From contig CALOBC010000015.1 of the NCBI GenBank assembly GCA_942491145.1, positions 154,848-218,847 of the forward strand: a stretch of 64,000 nucleotides of DNA. The letters are read 5' to 3'. This stretch comes from CAXQUZ01 sp942491145 (GTDB lineage: Bacteria; Myxococcota_A; UBA796; UBA2385). The translations under genes were made by a program, and so were the position numbers. Below the pieces are notes generated by a model. It was given only the letters and a program-made list of their open reading frames with translations, was not told the origin of the DNA and did not search any database. Shown in pieces: positions 23,472-33,300 of this stretch (position 1 is its first letter; each line of letters starts with the position of its first letter).

Positions 23472-25247
23472 CTACCAGGCCGGCATCCGAAAGAGGCGGC
23501 CGGCCCGCCCTTCGTCGTGAAGCGTGAGGACGATTTCATGGTCCTCGAAGGCGAACGTGGTGCCGTCTGGGAGCTCGGGGAGTTCAGAGTCGATGACCGT
23601 GATGATCTGCTGGAGCCCCGTGGCAGCTTGGCTGCGCATCACCTCGATCAGGTTCAGCTTCTTTCGCTTGTCCAGCGTCTCCAACACACCGTCGTGGTAG
23701 ACGAAGTGGGGGAACGCATCATCCCGGTAGGCGTACTGAACGGCCATGTCGAACGCGACGCACAGCAGCCTTCCGTAGGTGTTGCCCTCTGACTGCTGGG
23801 TTGGCTGCCCTTCTGCGTCGAGCAGCTCAACTTGGAACTCGGGGTTCCCACTGTCGTTGATTCGAGTGTAGAGCGCCGCATGTACGTTCACCACGGCCAG
23901 GATGATCTCGTCGAAACGGGCCCGGATGGCAGCGTAGCGTTCACCGGCACCGTCGATGGTGTCTCGCAGCCTCTGCGCAAGGTCGTCTTGCCGGTGCCGT
24001 ATGTCAGCGAGCTCTCCACGAACCTGATCAAGCTCATCGACGGCTGAGAACTGCAGTCGGAGCCGCTCCAGCTTGGCTCTTCGCCCCACCATTTCCTGGC
24101 TTAGTTGCTTGTACTTCTGGAAGGTCTCGACGTTCCGCAGTAGCGCCAACGCTTCCGAGCGCCTCTCGTTGAGATCCGTGAGCGTGGAGCCAATCATCGC
24201 GAGACTGCTCTCGATCTCCGCGAGCTCCTCCCGCAGATACGAGGTCCGCTCGGCGGAGATCGCCTTGTTGAACGCGATGAGGTCCTCGAACTCCTTCACA
24301 ATCTGCACGCCGAAATAGACCCTGGCCTGCTCGAACACGCTGCGGATGCCCTTGAGATCGACCTTGACCTCCTGCCCCAGCGCATCCTCGGTTCTTCGCT
24401 TCGCGGCTCCGTAGTAGAAACGCTCGCTGTTGAGCTGGGCGATCTCTCCTTCGAGCTCCTCCAACAGCCCGCGATCGATTTCCTTGTCCGCAAGCTCGAA
24501 GTTGTAGGCGTCAAGAGCGTTCTGGTACCGGGTGATCTCCCGTTCCTGGATCTGAATCAGGCTTCGGAGCCGGTCCTTGTTGTCCAGGCCCTGCAACTCG
24601 ACCACGAGCCGGCTCTCTTCTGCGACCTTGGACGTCACCTCAAGCGCCGTGTCGTAGTGGTCCTGAAACACCTGACCGTCGAGGCCGAGGATGTGGCCAA
24701 GAAGAGGTTTCCACTCAGCGTGTCTCCCGGCGTACTTCGCCAGCTTGAAGGGCTCGTCGTAGTCCTTCTGCGAGCGGAGCGAGAATCCGACCACGTTCCG
24801 GAACGCCCATGGGCTTGCGGCATGGAGCCCGAGGTAGCCGTCGAGCAGTTCCTTGGCCTTCTCGAAGGCGACGTTCGCGTGGTGCCAGCCATCGTCGTCA
24901 ACGGCGGAGAAGTCCTGGCGGGCGTCTTGGTGCCGCATGAACGACACCTTCGAGCCGGGGTCGACTGCCCGTCTGATCGTCACGTGGCCCCCGGTCTGGA
25001 CCCGTACCTCGAGGAAGAACACGAAGGCGCGGAGAGCCTCCTGCGCGAACGGGAACTCCTTCTTGTTCTTCTGCTTGAGCAGGCAGTAGTCGATGACCCG
25101 TGCGAGCAGGCTCTTCCCGAGGTTGTGCGTGTCGAGTTCCGATCTCCGAGGTTGCCGGATCTCGCCGAGCACGACGTTCAACCCCTCATGGAAATCGACG
25201 GGGCCGAACAGATCGGGGTGGTCGCAGTAGAGTCGCTGGAGCTTCAT
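23472..25247 (-). CDS. ABC-3C system ATPase (DUF2326 family)
   Basis: A 591-residue RecN/SMC-like ABC ATPase. DTHNLGKSLLARVIDYCLLKQ near residue 39 is the Walker A region typical of DUF2326 proteins. Residues 200-430 are long coiled coil. The C-terminal DUF2326 region contains NTYGRLLCVAFDMAVQYAY, FVYHDGVLETLDKRKKLNLIE and IITVIDSELP. In ABC-3C loci the ATPase is thought to sense invading or damaged nucleic acid and license an effector. It overlaps the middle component by four bases and is the last gene of a three-gene operon. Confidence 0.87.
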   Translation of the reverse strand: MKLQRLYCDHPDLFGPVDFHEGLNVVLGEIRQPRRSELDTHNLGKSLLARVIDYCLLKQKNKKEFPFAQEALRAFVFFLEVRVQTGGHVTIRRAVDPGSKVSFMRHQDARQDFSAVDDDGWHHANVAFEKAKELLDGYLGLHAASPWAFRNVVGFSLRSQKDYDEPFKLAKYAGRHAEWKPLLGHILGLDGQVFQDHYDTALEVTSKVAEESRLVVELQGLDNKDRLRSLIQIQEREITRYQNALDAYNFELADKEIDRGLLEELEGEIAQLNSERFYYGAAKRRTEDALGQEVKVDLKGIRSVFEQARVYFGVQIVKEFEDLIAFNKAISAERTSYLREELAEIESSLAMIGSTLTDLNERRSEALALLRNVETFQKYKQLSQEMVGRRAKLERLRLQFSAVDELDQVRGELADIRHRQDDLAQRLRDTIDGAGERYAAIRARFDEIILAVVNVHAALYTRINDSGNPEFQVELLDAEGQPTQQSEGNTYGRLLCVAFDMAVQYAYRDDAFPHFVYHDGVLETLDKRKKLNLIEVMRSQAATGLQQIITVIDSELPELPDGTTFAFEDHEIVLTLHDEGRAGRLFRMPAW

Positions 25248-25483
25248 CCTGGCCCCACGTACTCGAACGAGTCGGTCTTCGGCCGATACTCGATGAGTCC
25301 CAGCGCGAACAGGAGATTGAGGGCGGGAACGAAGAGGCGGTCGCTGCCGGTGTGCTTTTCGAGCACATATCCACGCAGCGTGTCGAACGGTTCAGCGCGA
25401 CGCTTCTGAAGCCTCTTCAACGCCGTGGCCGAGACGAAGAGCAAGCTTCGCTGCGGGTCTGTGTGTTTGGTGGGCCGCAGCAC
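25244..25483 (-). CDS. ABC-3C middle component (MC6-like)
   Basis: A 79-residue protein starting MLRPTKHTDPQRSLLFVSATALK and continuing to FVPALNLLFALGLIEYRPKTD. This is the pattern of the small winged-helix-like middle components that link ATPase and effector in ABC-3C loci (LPTKH-x-LL start, F--AL--L--LG-IE end). It overlaps both neighbours, so the three proteins are made together. Confidence 0.82.
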   Translation of the reverse strand: MLRPTKHTDPQRSLLFVSATALKRLQKRRAEPFDTLRGYVLEKHTGSDRLFVPALNLLFALGLIEYRPKTDSFEYVGPG

Positions 25484-26418
25484 TACTCGTCCCCCTCCCC
25501 AAGATCGCAGTTCCAGTACATGTAGTAGGTGACGAGCTTCATGACCTTCACGTTGCTCGCGAGGTCGCTGTCCCTCTCCAGCAGGCGGCGATGCAAGTTG
25601 ACCAACAACTCGTCGAAGACCTGGCCGTCCCGCCCATGTGCGACGAGCAGCTCGTTGAACTGGATGGCCGCGTTCGAGTAGGCCTGAGCTGTTTCTGCGT
25701 TGTCGGGGTGGCCCAAGAACCTCCTGACCTGCAGGAAGTCCTTCATGTAGGTCCTGCGGATCAACGAATCCATGCGCTTCGACAGGTTGTTGATGCGGTT
25801 CTTGTCGTTCATCGAGACGCGCTCGACTGGACCTGATTCGTCTGGAGCAAATGCGTCTGGGTTGGCCACCAGAGCGAGTACGACCTCCGCCAGTGCCTCG
25901 GGCGTCACGTTGAGGGGCCCGCGAAGCTCGAAGCGGTCGGCGAGTTCTCGGGCTGCCGGGACGATCTTCACCAGGTCGTCCATATCCTCAACACCGAACA
26001 CCGTGGCTGACTGCACACCCGTGGCGAGGATCCACTTTCGAATGCGCTCGTCGGCGGCGCCAGCGTTCTTGCGGTTCGCGAACAACAGGTAGTGATCGAG
26101 CTCGCCGTTGGCGACCAGCTTGGCGATTTTCGGTAGTTCCTTCGACAGGACAGAGTTCTTGTCCGTCTCACTAGAGAAGCCGGAGTCGCCCGTCTTCGCC
26201 CACGGATGCTGGGTATGCTTCGCTTGGATGACGAACTTCCCGGCATGAGGCTTGCTCGTGCTCGGCCACCGCTCAGCCGTTCCTTCGAACCGCCCGTCGC
26301 GGCCACCGTCAGGCCCACTGGAGAACTTCTGAACGCCGATGCCCAAGAGGTGGCGACACAGCTCTACGACGAGGTCCTCGAAGTCGCGGTCATGAGCGTC
26401 GTGGTAGTGGAATCTCAT
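25483..26418 (-). CDS. ABC-3C effector: restriction-endonuclease-like N-terminus plus C-terminal ABC-3C domain
   Basis: A 311-residue protein. DFEDLVVELCRHLLG, SSGPDGGRDGRFEG and KFVIQAKHTQHP form an Mrr-like nuclease core (E, then D-G-GRDG, then QAK), as in type IV-like restriction endonucleases. A linker with HYLLFANRKN follows. From about residue 190 a helical domain (SMNDKNRINNLSKRM to YYMYWNCDLGE) occupies the place of the C-terminal domain that binds the other ABC-3C subunits. It should cut foreign DNA on activation. An upstream ATG at 26469 is possible; 26418 is preferred because the nuclease fold begins just after it. Confidence 0.82.
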   Translation of the reverse strand: MRFHYHDAHDRDFEDLVVELCRHLLGIGVQKFSSGPDGGRDGRFEGTAERWPSTSKPHAGKFVIQAKHTQHPWAKTGDSGFSSETDKNSVLSKELPKIAKLVANGELDHYLLFANRKNAGAADERIRKWILATGVQSATVFGVEDMDDLVKIVPAARELADRFELRGPLNVTPEALAEVVLALVANPDAFAPDESGPVERVSMNDKNRINNLSKRMDSLIRRTYMKDFLQVRRFLGHPDNAETAQAYSNAAIQFNELLVAHGRDGQVFDELLVNLHRRLLERDSDLASNVKVMKLVTYYMYWNCDLGEGDE

Positions 26419-26637
26419 CTCTTCCCGCCGCCCAGCTATCTCGCGTCGAGGCAGGCGGACACTCGACATCTTGGATCGGCGTGATGGGGCCGTGAAAGTG
26501 TCGGCGTGATCATACGGGATGGAGACTCTTCAGGCCTTCCGGGGCACGCAGACCGTGCTCTTTCCTACAGGATTCCTACAACCGAAGATGCTCCCAGAAA
26601 GTGGCCTATCCCCGGACGCGCCGCACCTCCATCGGCC

Positions 26638-26680
26638 TTCTAAACCAAGGGTCGCAGGTTCAAGTCCTGCCGGGGTCGCT
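26638..26680 (+). tRNA. tRNA-Arg(TCT) 3'-half fragment
   Basis: It contains an anticodon loop CTTCTAA, a variable region, a complete T-arm (GCAGG TTCAAGT CCTGC) and part of the 3' acceptor strand (GGGGTCG). The matching 5' half (acceptor strand, D-arm, 5' anticodon stem) is absent upstream. It is a remnant, not a functional tRNA, of the kind left by integration or excision in a tRNA gene. Confidence 0.7.
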
Positions 26681-26695
26681 TCGGGGTCGTGGCCG

Positions 26696-26933
26696 CTACT
26701 GCGTGGTCAAGAGCTCGAGAATCTCGGCCAACGTCTTGTCGTCGGGCTCCGGGACTCCCATGCGCTGCATGTTCTGCTGCATCCGACCCACGACGGCCGG
26801 CCACTCTTCCGCAGTGTGCTGGCCCGGATCTGGGAGCACGTGGCACTGGGCGCACACCCACGAGAAGGAGCCGAACCCGGGGGGGCGAGGCTCACCCTCA
26901 CGCAGCGCCTTGGGAGCTGTGGCAGCCCACCCT
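26696..26933 (-). pseudogene. Cytochrome c-type protein, C-terminal fragment
   Basis: Read on the minus strand, about 78 codons encode FSWVCAQCHVLPDPGQHTA followed by WPAVVGRMQQNMQRMGVPEP and a stop at 26696. CAQCH is a heme c attachment motif, and the two downstream methionine-rich stretches could supply the axial ligand. There is no start codon or signal peptide; the frame is joined to RHS sequence upstream. It looks like host DNA captured with the neighbouring tRNA fragment. Confidence 0.65.
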
Positions 26934-27314
26934 AAGTCCCCAACGCCAGCTCGCCCAAACTCCCCAACCCAATCGGATCAGCCCGCTCCCACCGCCCCAG
27001 CCACGGCATGTAGTACCGCTGGCTGTGGTACTGCATCCCCGTCTCGTCATCCCGCTCCATCCCGGTGAACCGGTACCGCTTCGGACTGACCTCCAAGGCG
27101 CTCTTCTCCGCCCACCACGCGGATGTCCCATAGGGATGATACTCCTCATATGAAATAGTTCCCATGCCGTCGTAGCCATCGAACTCGACAGCAGCCGTCC
27201 CGAGGTGGTCGGTGAACTGGAGCCTCAGAAGCTTGTCCGAGCCCCCGACAGTCTGTGTCTCCACCAAGGCCACTCGCCGCTGGTCGTCCATCACATGGAG
27301 GACGGACCATGACC
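26932..27314 (-). pseudogene. RHS repeat-associated core fragment
   Basis: The frame encodes YD-repeat/RHS core signatures: LQFTDHLGTAAVEFD, ISYEEYHPYG, KRYRFTGMERDDETGMQYHSQRYY and GRWERADPIGL. The N-terminal shell and, directly after DPIGL, the C-terminal toxin tip are missing. It is therefore a non-functional relic of an RHS polymorphic-toxin gene. Its upstream end coincides with the right copy of the 68-bp inverted repeat. Confidence 0.85.
27247..27314 (-). repeat. 68-bp inverted repeat, right copy
   Basis: The exact reverse complement of 22346-22413. It is the point where the RHS fragment enters. The segment between the copies (4.8 kb) holds the ABC-3C operon. Confidence 0.9.
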
Positions 27315-27350
27315 TTCCTCCGAAATGCCGGACCAACTTCAAAGAGCCCC

Positions 27351-30300
27351 TCACCCCCCACCCCGCGGCACCCCCCGTCCCCACCACCACTTCCCCACCT
27401 CATTCGCCTGGCTCCACCCCATCCCCTTCGGAATCGCCGCCAGGAACCGGCTCCAGCCCGCATCTGTCGGCGGCACGATGTCCCCCGGCCCCGTCCGGAG
27501 CGAGTACGAGCTCTTGACCACCACCAGCCGGCCCTCGCTCAGCACCGGCACCCGCAGCAGATCGCGCTGACTCCCGTACCCACTGTACGACCTGCCCAGC
27601 GACTCCCGCACCGTCGCCTCCGCCAGCGGCCACATCGCCACCCGCCACGCATCGTCCGCCAGGTGCCAGCCCGCCCGGGACCAGTGCAGCCCAATGGCGC
27701 TCGCCAGCCCCTTCAGGGCATCCGCCCCCAGCTCCTCCGGACCCACCAGCGGGCACCGCTCGCGGACTCGGTTGGCCGACACATGGGTCAGGTCCAGGTG
27801 CAAGCCCGGCGGCCACGTGTGCGACCGCGTCGACTTCGGCACCACGCCTCCGATGGCCGAGTGCCACACCAGCTCGCCCACCCGGCACACCCCGTGGCGC
27901 CGGGGCTCGTCGCTGTCCTCCACGCCCACCCTCCACTCCTGACCATCGCCCTCGCCATCGGGATCGCGGAGGGTTAGGCAAGTGCCCGTCACCAGCAACG
28001 GCACCTGCTCCACCGCGCCCTGCGCAGGATTCCACGAGGGCCTCTTGAGCTCCCGGTCGCGTGCCGCCTCCACCCACCGCACCCACGGCCAGGTCTCGGC
28101 GTCCGTCTCCTGCAACTTCGCGAGCAAGGTCTCGGCCTCCGACCGCAGAATGGCCGCGCGCTCCGGCTCGGTGGAGCCCACCTCCCGCGCCGTCTGGAAC
28201 CGGGTCGCCATCGCCGACACCCGCCGCAACAGGCGCCAGATGCCCTTTCGCCGGGCCTCCAGCTCCTGCGTCGACCGAATCCCAGCGATGGTTGCGGCCG
28301 TCCTCTCGGGGTCGCGGGAGAGCATGAGCAGCAGCTCGTCGCGGCCCTGGTCGGCCGTGGCCAGCGGGTTCGCCGTCTCCTTGATCTGGTCGTTGAGCAG
28401 CATCTTCATCCAGCCGTGCTTGCCCTGGATGAGCGAGAATCGCGCACCGTCCATGCTGTTGCGGGCGAGATAGAAGTAGATGGCGATGTTGTCCAGCGTG
28501 TTGCCCTGGCGCACCCCGCGCCCGTTGCGTTGCTCGATGGTCGCCGGCTCCCACGGCAGGTCCAAGTGATGGATGGCACAGGTGCGGGTCTGGAGGTCCA
28601 CCCCCTCGTAGGCGATGGAATTCGCGACGACGACGTCGAACTCGGGCGCGATGCCCTCTTCGGGGTTGCCGTTGAAGCGCTCTGCGATGCTCTGGCGCTT
28701 GGCCGTGTCCTTGGCGGTCGAGCCGTTCAGGATGGCAATGCGCTCCCTCGGAATGCCCGCCTGCACGAGCGCTTCTTGAATCCACCAGTGTGACGCCACC
28801 GGCTCGCAGAACACGAGGTGCCCGCAACCCGGCTGTTGGCGAACCTTGGAGACCAACGCACGGATCTTGGGGGACATCGGGTCCACGTCGGCCTTCTGCA
28901 CCTCTGTCCACTTCCACTTCTTCGCAAGCCTCGGGTGCAGCGTGATCATGCTGAGCACCATCATCATGCCCAAGATCTTGCCCTGGGCGTCGCTGTCTCC
29001 GGATTCGAGAAGCTCCTCGATCCGCTCGGCCATCTCGCCGTAGAGCTGGTCTTGGCGCGCGTCGAGGTCCACCCACACCGGGGTGGCCTTCACCTCGGGC
29101 AGCTTGAGGCCCACCTGGTCGGGGCTCTTGAAGTCCGCGTACCGGAAGATGATGTCGCGGAGCACGTCCATGTTGACGAAGCCGGTGACGCAGTCCTTCT
29201 CCTCTGCGTTCATCATGTGGTCGATGACGAGCTTGCGGGTGATCTGGAGGAAGACGGCAATAAACGCCTCCACCGTGTCGACCCCCACGTCCTGCCACAC
29301 GTCCTCGCCGAGGTAGCTGAGCAGAGTGAAGAACTCCAACGGGCTGTTCTTCGCCGGCGTCGCGCTCAGCAACACAATGCCCCGCCCCCCGGCGCGGTCC
29401 CGCACCGATGCGGCGCGGAAGTCGAGCTGCCAAGCCCGGTTGCTGCTCTGGTTGCCGCCCATGAACTTGGGCACAGCCCCATCGTCACGGCGCTCTGGGG
29501 TGTAGAGGTTCTTGAAGTTTTGGGCCTCGTCGACAACGAGCAAGTCACAGCCGATGTCCTCCCAGGTGATGCCCGGGTCGTACTCCTGACCACTGGGCAG
29601 CTCCAGAATCTCGGCAATCCAGGCCTTGGCCTTCTCGGTGGCCAAGGCCATCCGACGCTCGCTGGAGCGGTTCTTCTGCTGGGCCTTGCGCCGGGCGTCG
29701 TCCGACATGCGGTCGGTGATGGTCACCATCCCGAGCTTCCCGGCCTCCAAGGCCTGCTTGGCGCTGCGCTGCTCGATCTCCCGCTGGCGACGGATGGACG
29801 GCCGCCGCTCGACGTACTCCTCGATCTTGTCCTCGTCGATGCGGGTGCGGCCCAGCGCGCTGTACGTCAGGATGACCGCGTCCACTTCGCCCGCCTGGAA
29901 CCGGCGCCACTTGGCGGCCCGCTCCTCGGGGGTGTCGGTGCGCGAGCTGGGCACGAGCTCGCCCTCGTCGTGCTCGATGGCCCCGTCTTCGATGAGCCCC
30001 TTGATGTGCGGGGTGAGCCGCTGGGCATCGTCGCCCAGCACCCGCGAGATGGGCGTCCACTCGCCCGGAATGCTGCGGGCCACTTGGGTGCGCACTCGGG
30101 AGCGCCGGTTGTCTTTGATCCAGACCGGGGTGGCGGCCGATGCGCGCACCAGTTGCTCGCCAAAGGGCGGCGGGCGGTGGATCAAGCTGGAGCCGACCAC
30201 CGCGACACGGTAGTCTGGCAGGGCGTTCTTGAAGTCCTTGTACCACTTCCATGCCAGTGAGTTGGGGACCAACACAATGGGACGCCGGGCCCAACCTTCC

Positions 30301-33300
30301 TGTCGCGCCCGAGCGAGCACCATGAGTCCGGTGTAGGTCTTGCCCACGCCCACCCCGAAGGCGAGCAGCCCCCGACGGTTGGCGATGACCCGCCGCGCGC
30401 CGGCCGACTGGTGGGGACGGGGGGTGATCTTCGGCGCCCAGCGGGCGATGGGCAGGGGTGCCGTGCTGTACTGGGGCTGGACATAGCCCCGAAGCGCACG
30501 GTTGTAGGATGCGGTGTAGCGGTCCTGACGCTTGGGGTCCTTGTTGAGCCATGCCACAAAGTCTTCAGCCACTTCGTCAGCATAGCGGCGCCGGGCCTCG
30601 CCAAGGCTCTCGTCGTCAATCTTTTCGGGCTTAAACGCGGACTTGTCGTTGTTGATGTAGCCGAGAAAGTGAATCACACCGCTGCGCAACGGCGCGGCCA
30701 CATAGTCCTCATAGGTGCGGCCCTCGGGCAGCAGGAAGCCGCTCTCGCGCACCAAGCGGACGGGCTTTCGCTCGTTGCTCCATCGCTCGGTCAGCCAATC
30801 CTGGATGAGCGACAGGCTCACGTAGCGGAGCACCGGCGAGACGAGCTCGATGTCGGCGAACTGCACGGGCGCGATGGCCTGGATCAGCGCGGCCCGCTGG
30901 GCGGTGTAGGCCTCGCGCTTCTGGGCGAGCAGGTGCCCCACAGTGCCGGTGCGGGCGGCCGCTTCGGCGATGGCCTGGTCCAGCGCGTCGACCTTGGGCC
31001 ACAGGTGGCCCGACAGGTAGTCCCGTGCGGGCTGAAGGCCGTGCTGGTCGAAGGGTGCGACGAAGGCCCAGCCGGCCTCCCGCAGGTGGCCAACCTGCTT
31101 GCCCACCCAGGCTTGGGCGGACCGCACGGCGGCACGGCTTGGGTTGCCAGCGCCGTCGCGGTCGGCGTGCCAGTGGGCGATGTCGTGGAGGCTGACCTTG
31201 CCCTCCAGCCGGTAGATCCAGTCGGCGAGGGCCACCGCGTCGTCGCGGCTGCCGGTGTAGGGCGGCGTGTAGGTGGGGGCCGTGCGCAGCTTGGGAATCA
31301 GCGAGCCGTCGGCACCGTAGACCGCAAGCAAGGCCGCGACCCCCCGGTTGCCCGTGTCCCCTCGGGCCTCCTGGCGCAGCGCGTGGTCCCCCTCGGGGGT
31401 GCGTCGGCGGCCGAAGTCCAGCAGATCGGCGTGCAGACCGGGCCAGACGTCGCGCACATCGGCGCCCTCGGCCAGTCCACGGAGGTACACGGCCACCCGT
31501 GCGCCCAAGTCCCGGGCGCGAGTGACGAAGGCGCTGGCATCCTCGGCGGTGTCGTCGTCGGACTCGGCGGGCAGCTCGATGACGTGGCCCTTGGCGATGC
31601 TGCACACGTCGCAGTGGGGACGCTCGACGAGATCAGGCAGCTTCTCGAAGGTGCCCTCGACCTGGTAGCCCCAGCGCGGCATCTTGGTCTGGTCGTCGTC
31701 TTCGCCGGGACTGCCCACCTCGAGCCCGAGCACCATCTCGGGGTGCTCCATGAAGTAGTGACCGCTCAGGATGCGCTTGTCCTCGGCGGCGACCGCATCC
31801 AGTGGCGTGGCTCTGCGGCGGAGGAACACCAGATCGGTCACGAGCATGGCGCCGGGGAACAGGCCTGAAGGCAGGCGGTACGCGCCCATGAGGTGATTCT
31901 GCCGGAGCACCTTGTCCCGCAGTCCGATGCGGTGGCTGCTTCGACCGGACAGGAAGCCGGAGGGAATCAAGAACACCGAGATGCCGCCGGGTGCCACGGC
32001 TTCGGACGCCCGGCGGAGGAAGTAGGCATAGGCCATCTGCTCGCGGTAGGCGCGGTCCGGGTCGTCGGTGATGGCGGCGCCACGGGGGCCATAGGGCGGG
32101 TTGGCGAGCACGAGGCTGTAGTCGTGGCCCATGCCGCGCACAAAGCGCTCGAAGGGGCTGTGGACGACGTCGACGGCGGGAAAGCGGGCCCGGAGCAGTC
32201 GGGCGGACAGGGGGCTGTACTCCACGGCCGTCCAGCGGGCGCCCAGTGGCTCGGCGGCTTCGAGGAAGCGTCCGATACCGGCGGAGGGCTCCAGCGCGAG
32301 CAGGGCGCCGTTCTGGGCCCGGGGGAGGCTGGCGATGAAGGGCTCCAGCACCCGCACGGTCTCGGCACACACCAAGCTCGGCGTGTAGTACTCGTGGATG
32401 AGGCCCTGGGCCTTGGGCAGGGGCAGCCGGCCCTCGAAGGCCGCGAGGTTGGCGGCGTTGTCCTCCAGGCTCAGGCCACCCCAGCCGGAGTAGCCGCCGA
32501 GGGTGCGGCGCTCGGCGGCGGTGTAGCGGTGCCCGTCGGGATGGGTGGCGAGCAGCTCCATGGCGGCGAGGTTGGCGCGGGCCCGGTCGCCGGCCTTGCG
32601 GGCCTCGACGGGGACCATGGGCGCGGGCGCGGTGGCCCGGGCGGTGACGTTGACATGGGCGGGACGGCGGCCCCGGTCCAGCTCGGTGCGGATGCGCTGG
32701 AGGGTGTCCGCAGAGGCGGCCAGCTCGACCTCGAGGGAGACCACGGGGCCGCTGGAGGTGCGCTTGATGCCACCCTTGAGGCTGAGAACAACGGCATCTG
32801 TGGCGTTCTCAGCAATGAAGGCGCGCAGCCATGCCTTGGCCTCGGGGGTGCGCTTGGACCGGACGGCCTCGCGGTAGCGCTGCTCGACAAGGCTGCGAGG
32901 CTCGGCCACTTGGGCGACAGGGGTGCGCAAGCTCGCCAGCCCGCGCCGCTCCCGCTCGTTGTGCCAGGCCTCGACGAAGGCACGGCCGGCCTTGTCCATG
33001 GCGCGGTGGACGACCTGGTGCCGCCCACTGGCCTTGAGCAAGTCCTTCGCCTGCAAGCGTTGGGGGAGCTCGTGCAGATAGGCACCCCACACCACAGTGT
33101 CGGCGAGCTGCACCGCGAGCTTTCGCCGGCTGGTGGTGCCGAGGGGCCGCTGTTCCATGGCCTCGGGGTGGACGGCTGCCCAGCCGGTGCCCTCGATGAG
33201 CTCGCTGAAGACCTGGTCCGTCACGGACTGCCAACGGGCCTCGAGCACGGCGGCAATGCCTTGGGTCTGGCCGGACAGCGCGCCCGACGCCGCCGCCCGC

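Noticed and set aside
23397..23792. Plus-strand frames opposite the DUF2326 ATPase
   Set aside because: No start signal or motif; the minus-strand ABC-3C operon explains the region.
26634..26680. Functional tRNA gene
   Set aside because: Only the anticodon loop and 3' half are present; no 5' acceptor strand or D-arm pairs with it upstream.
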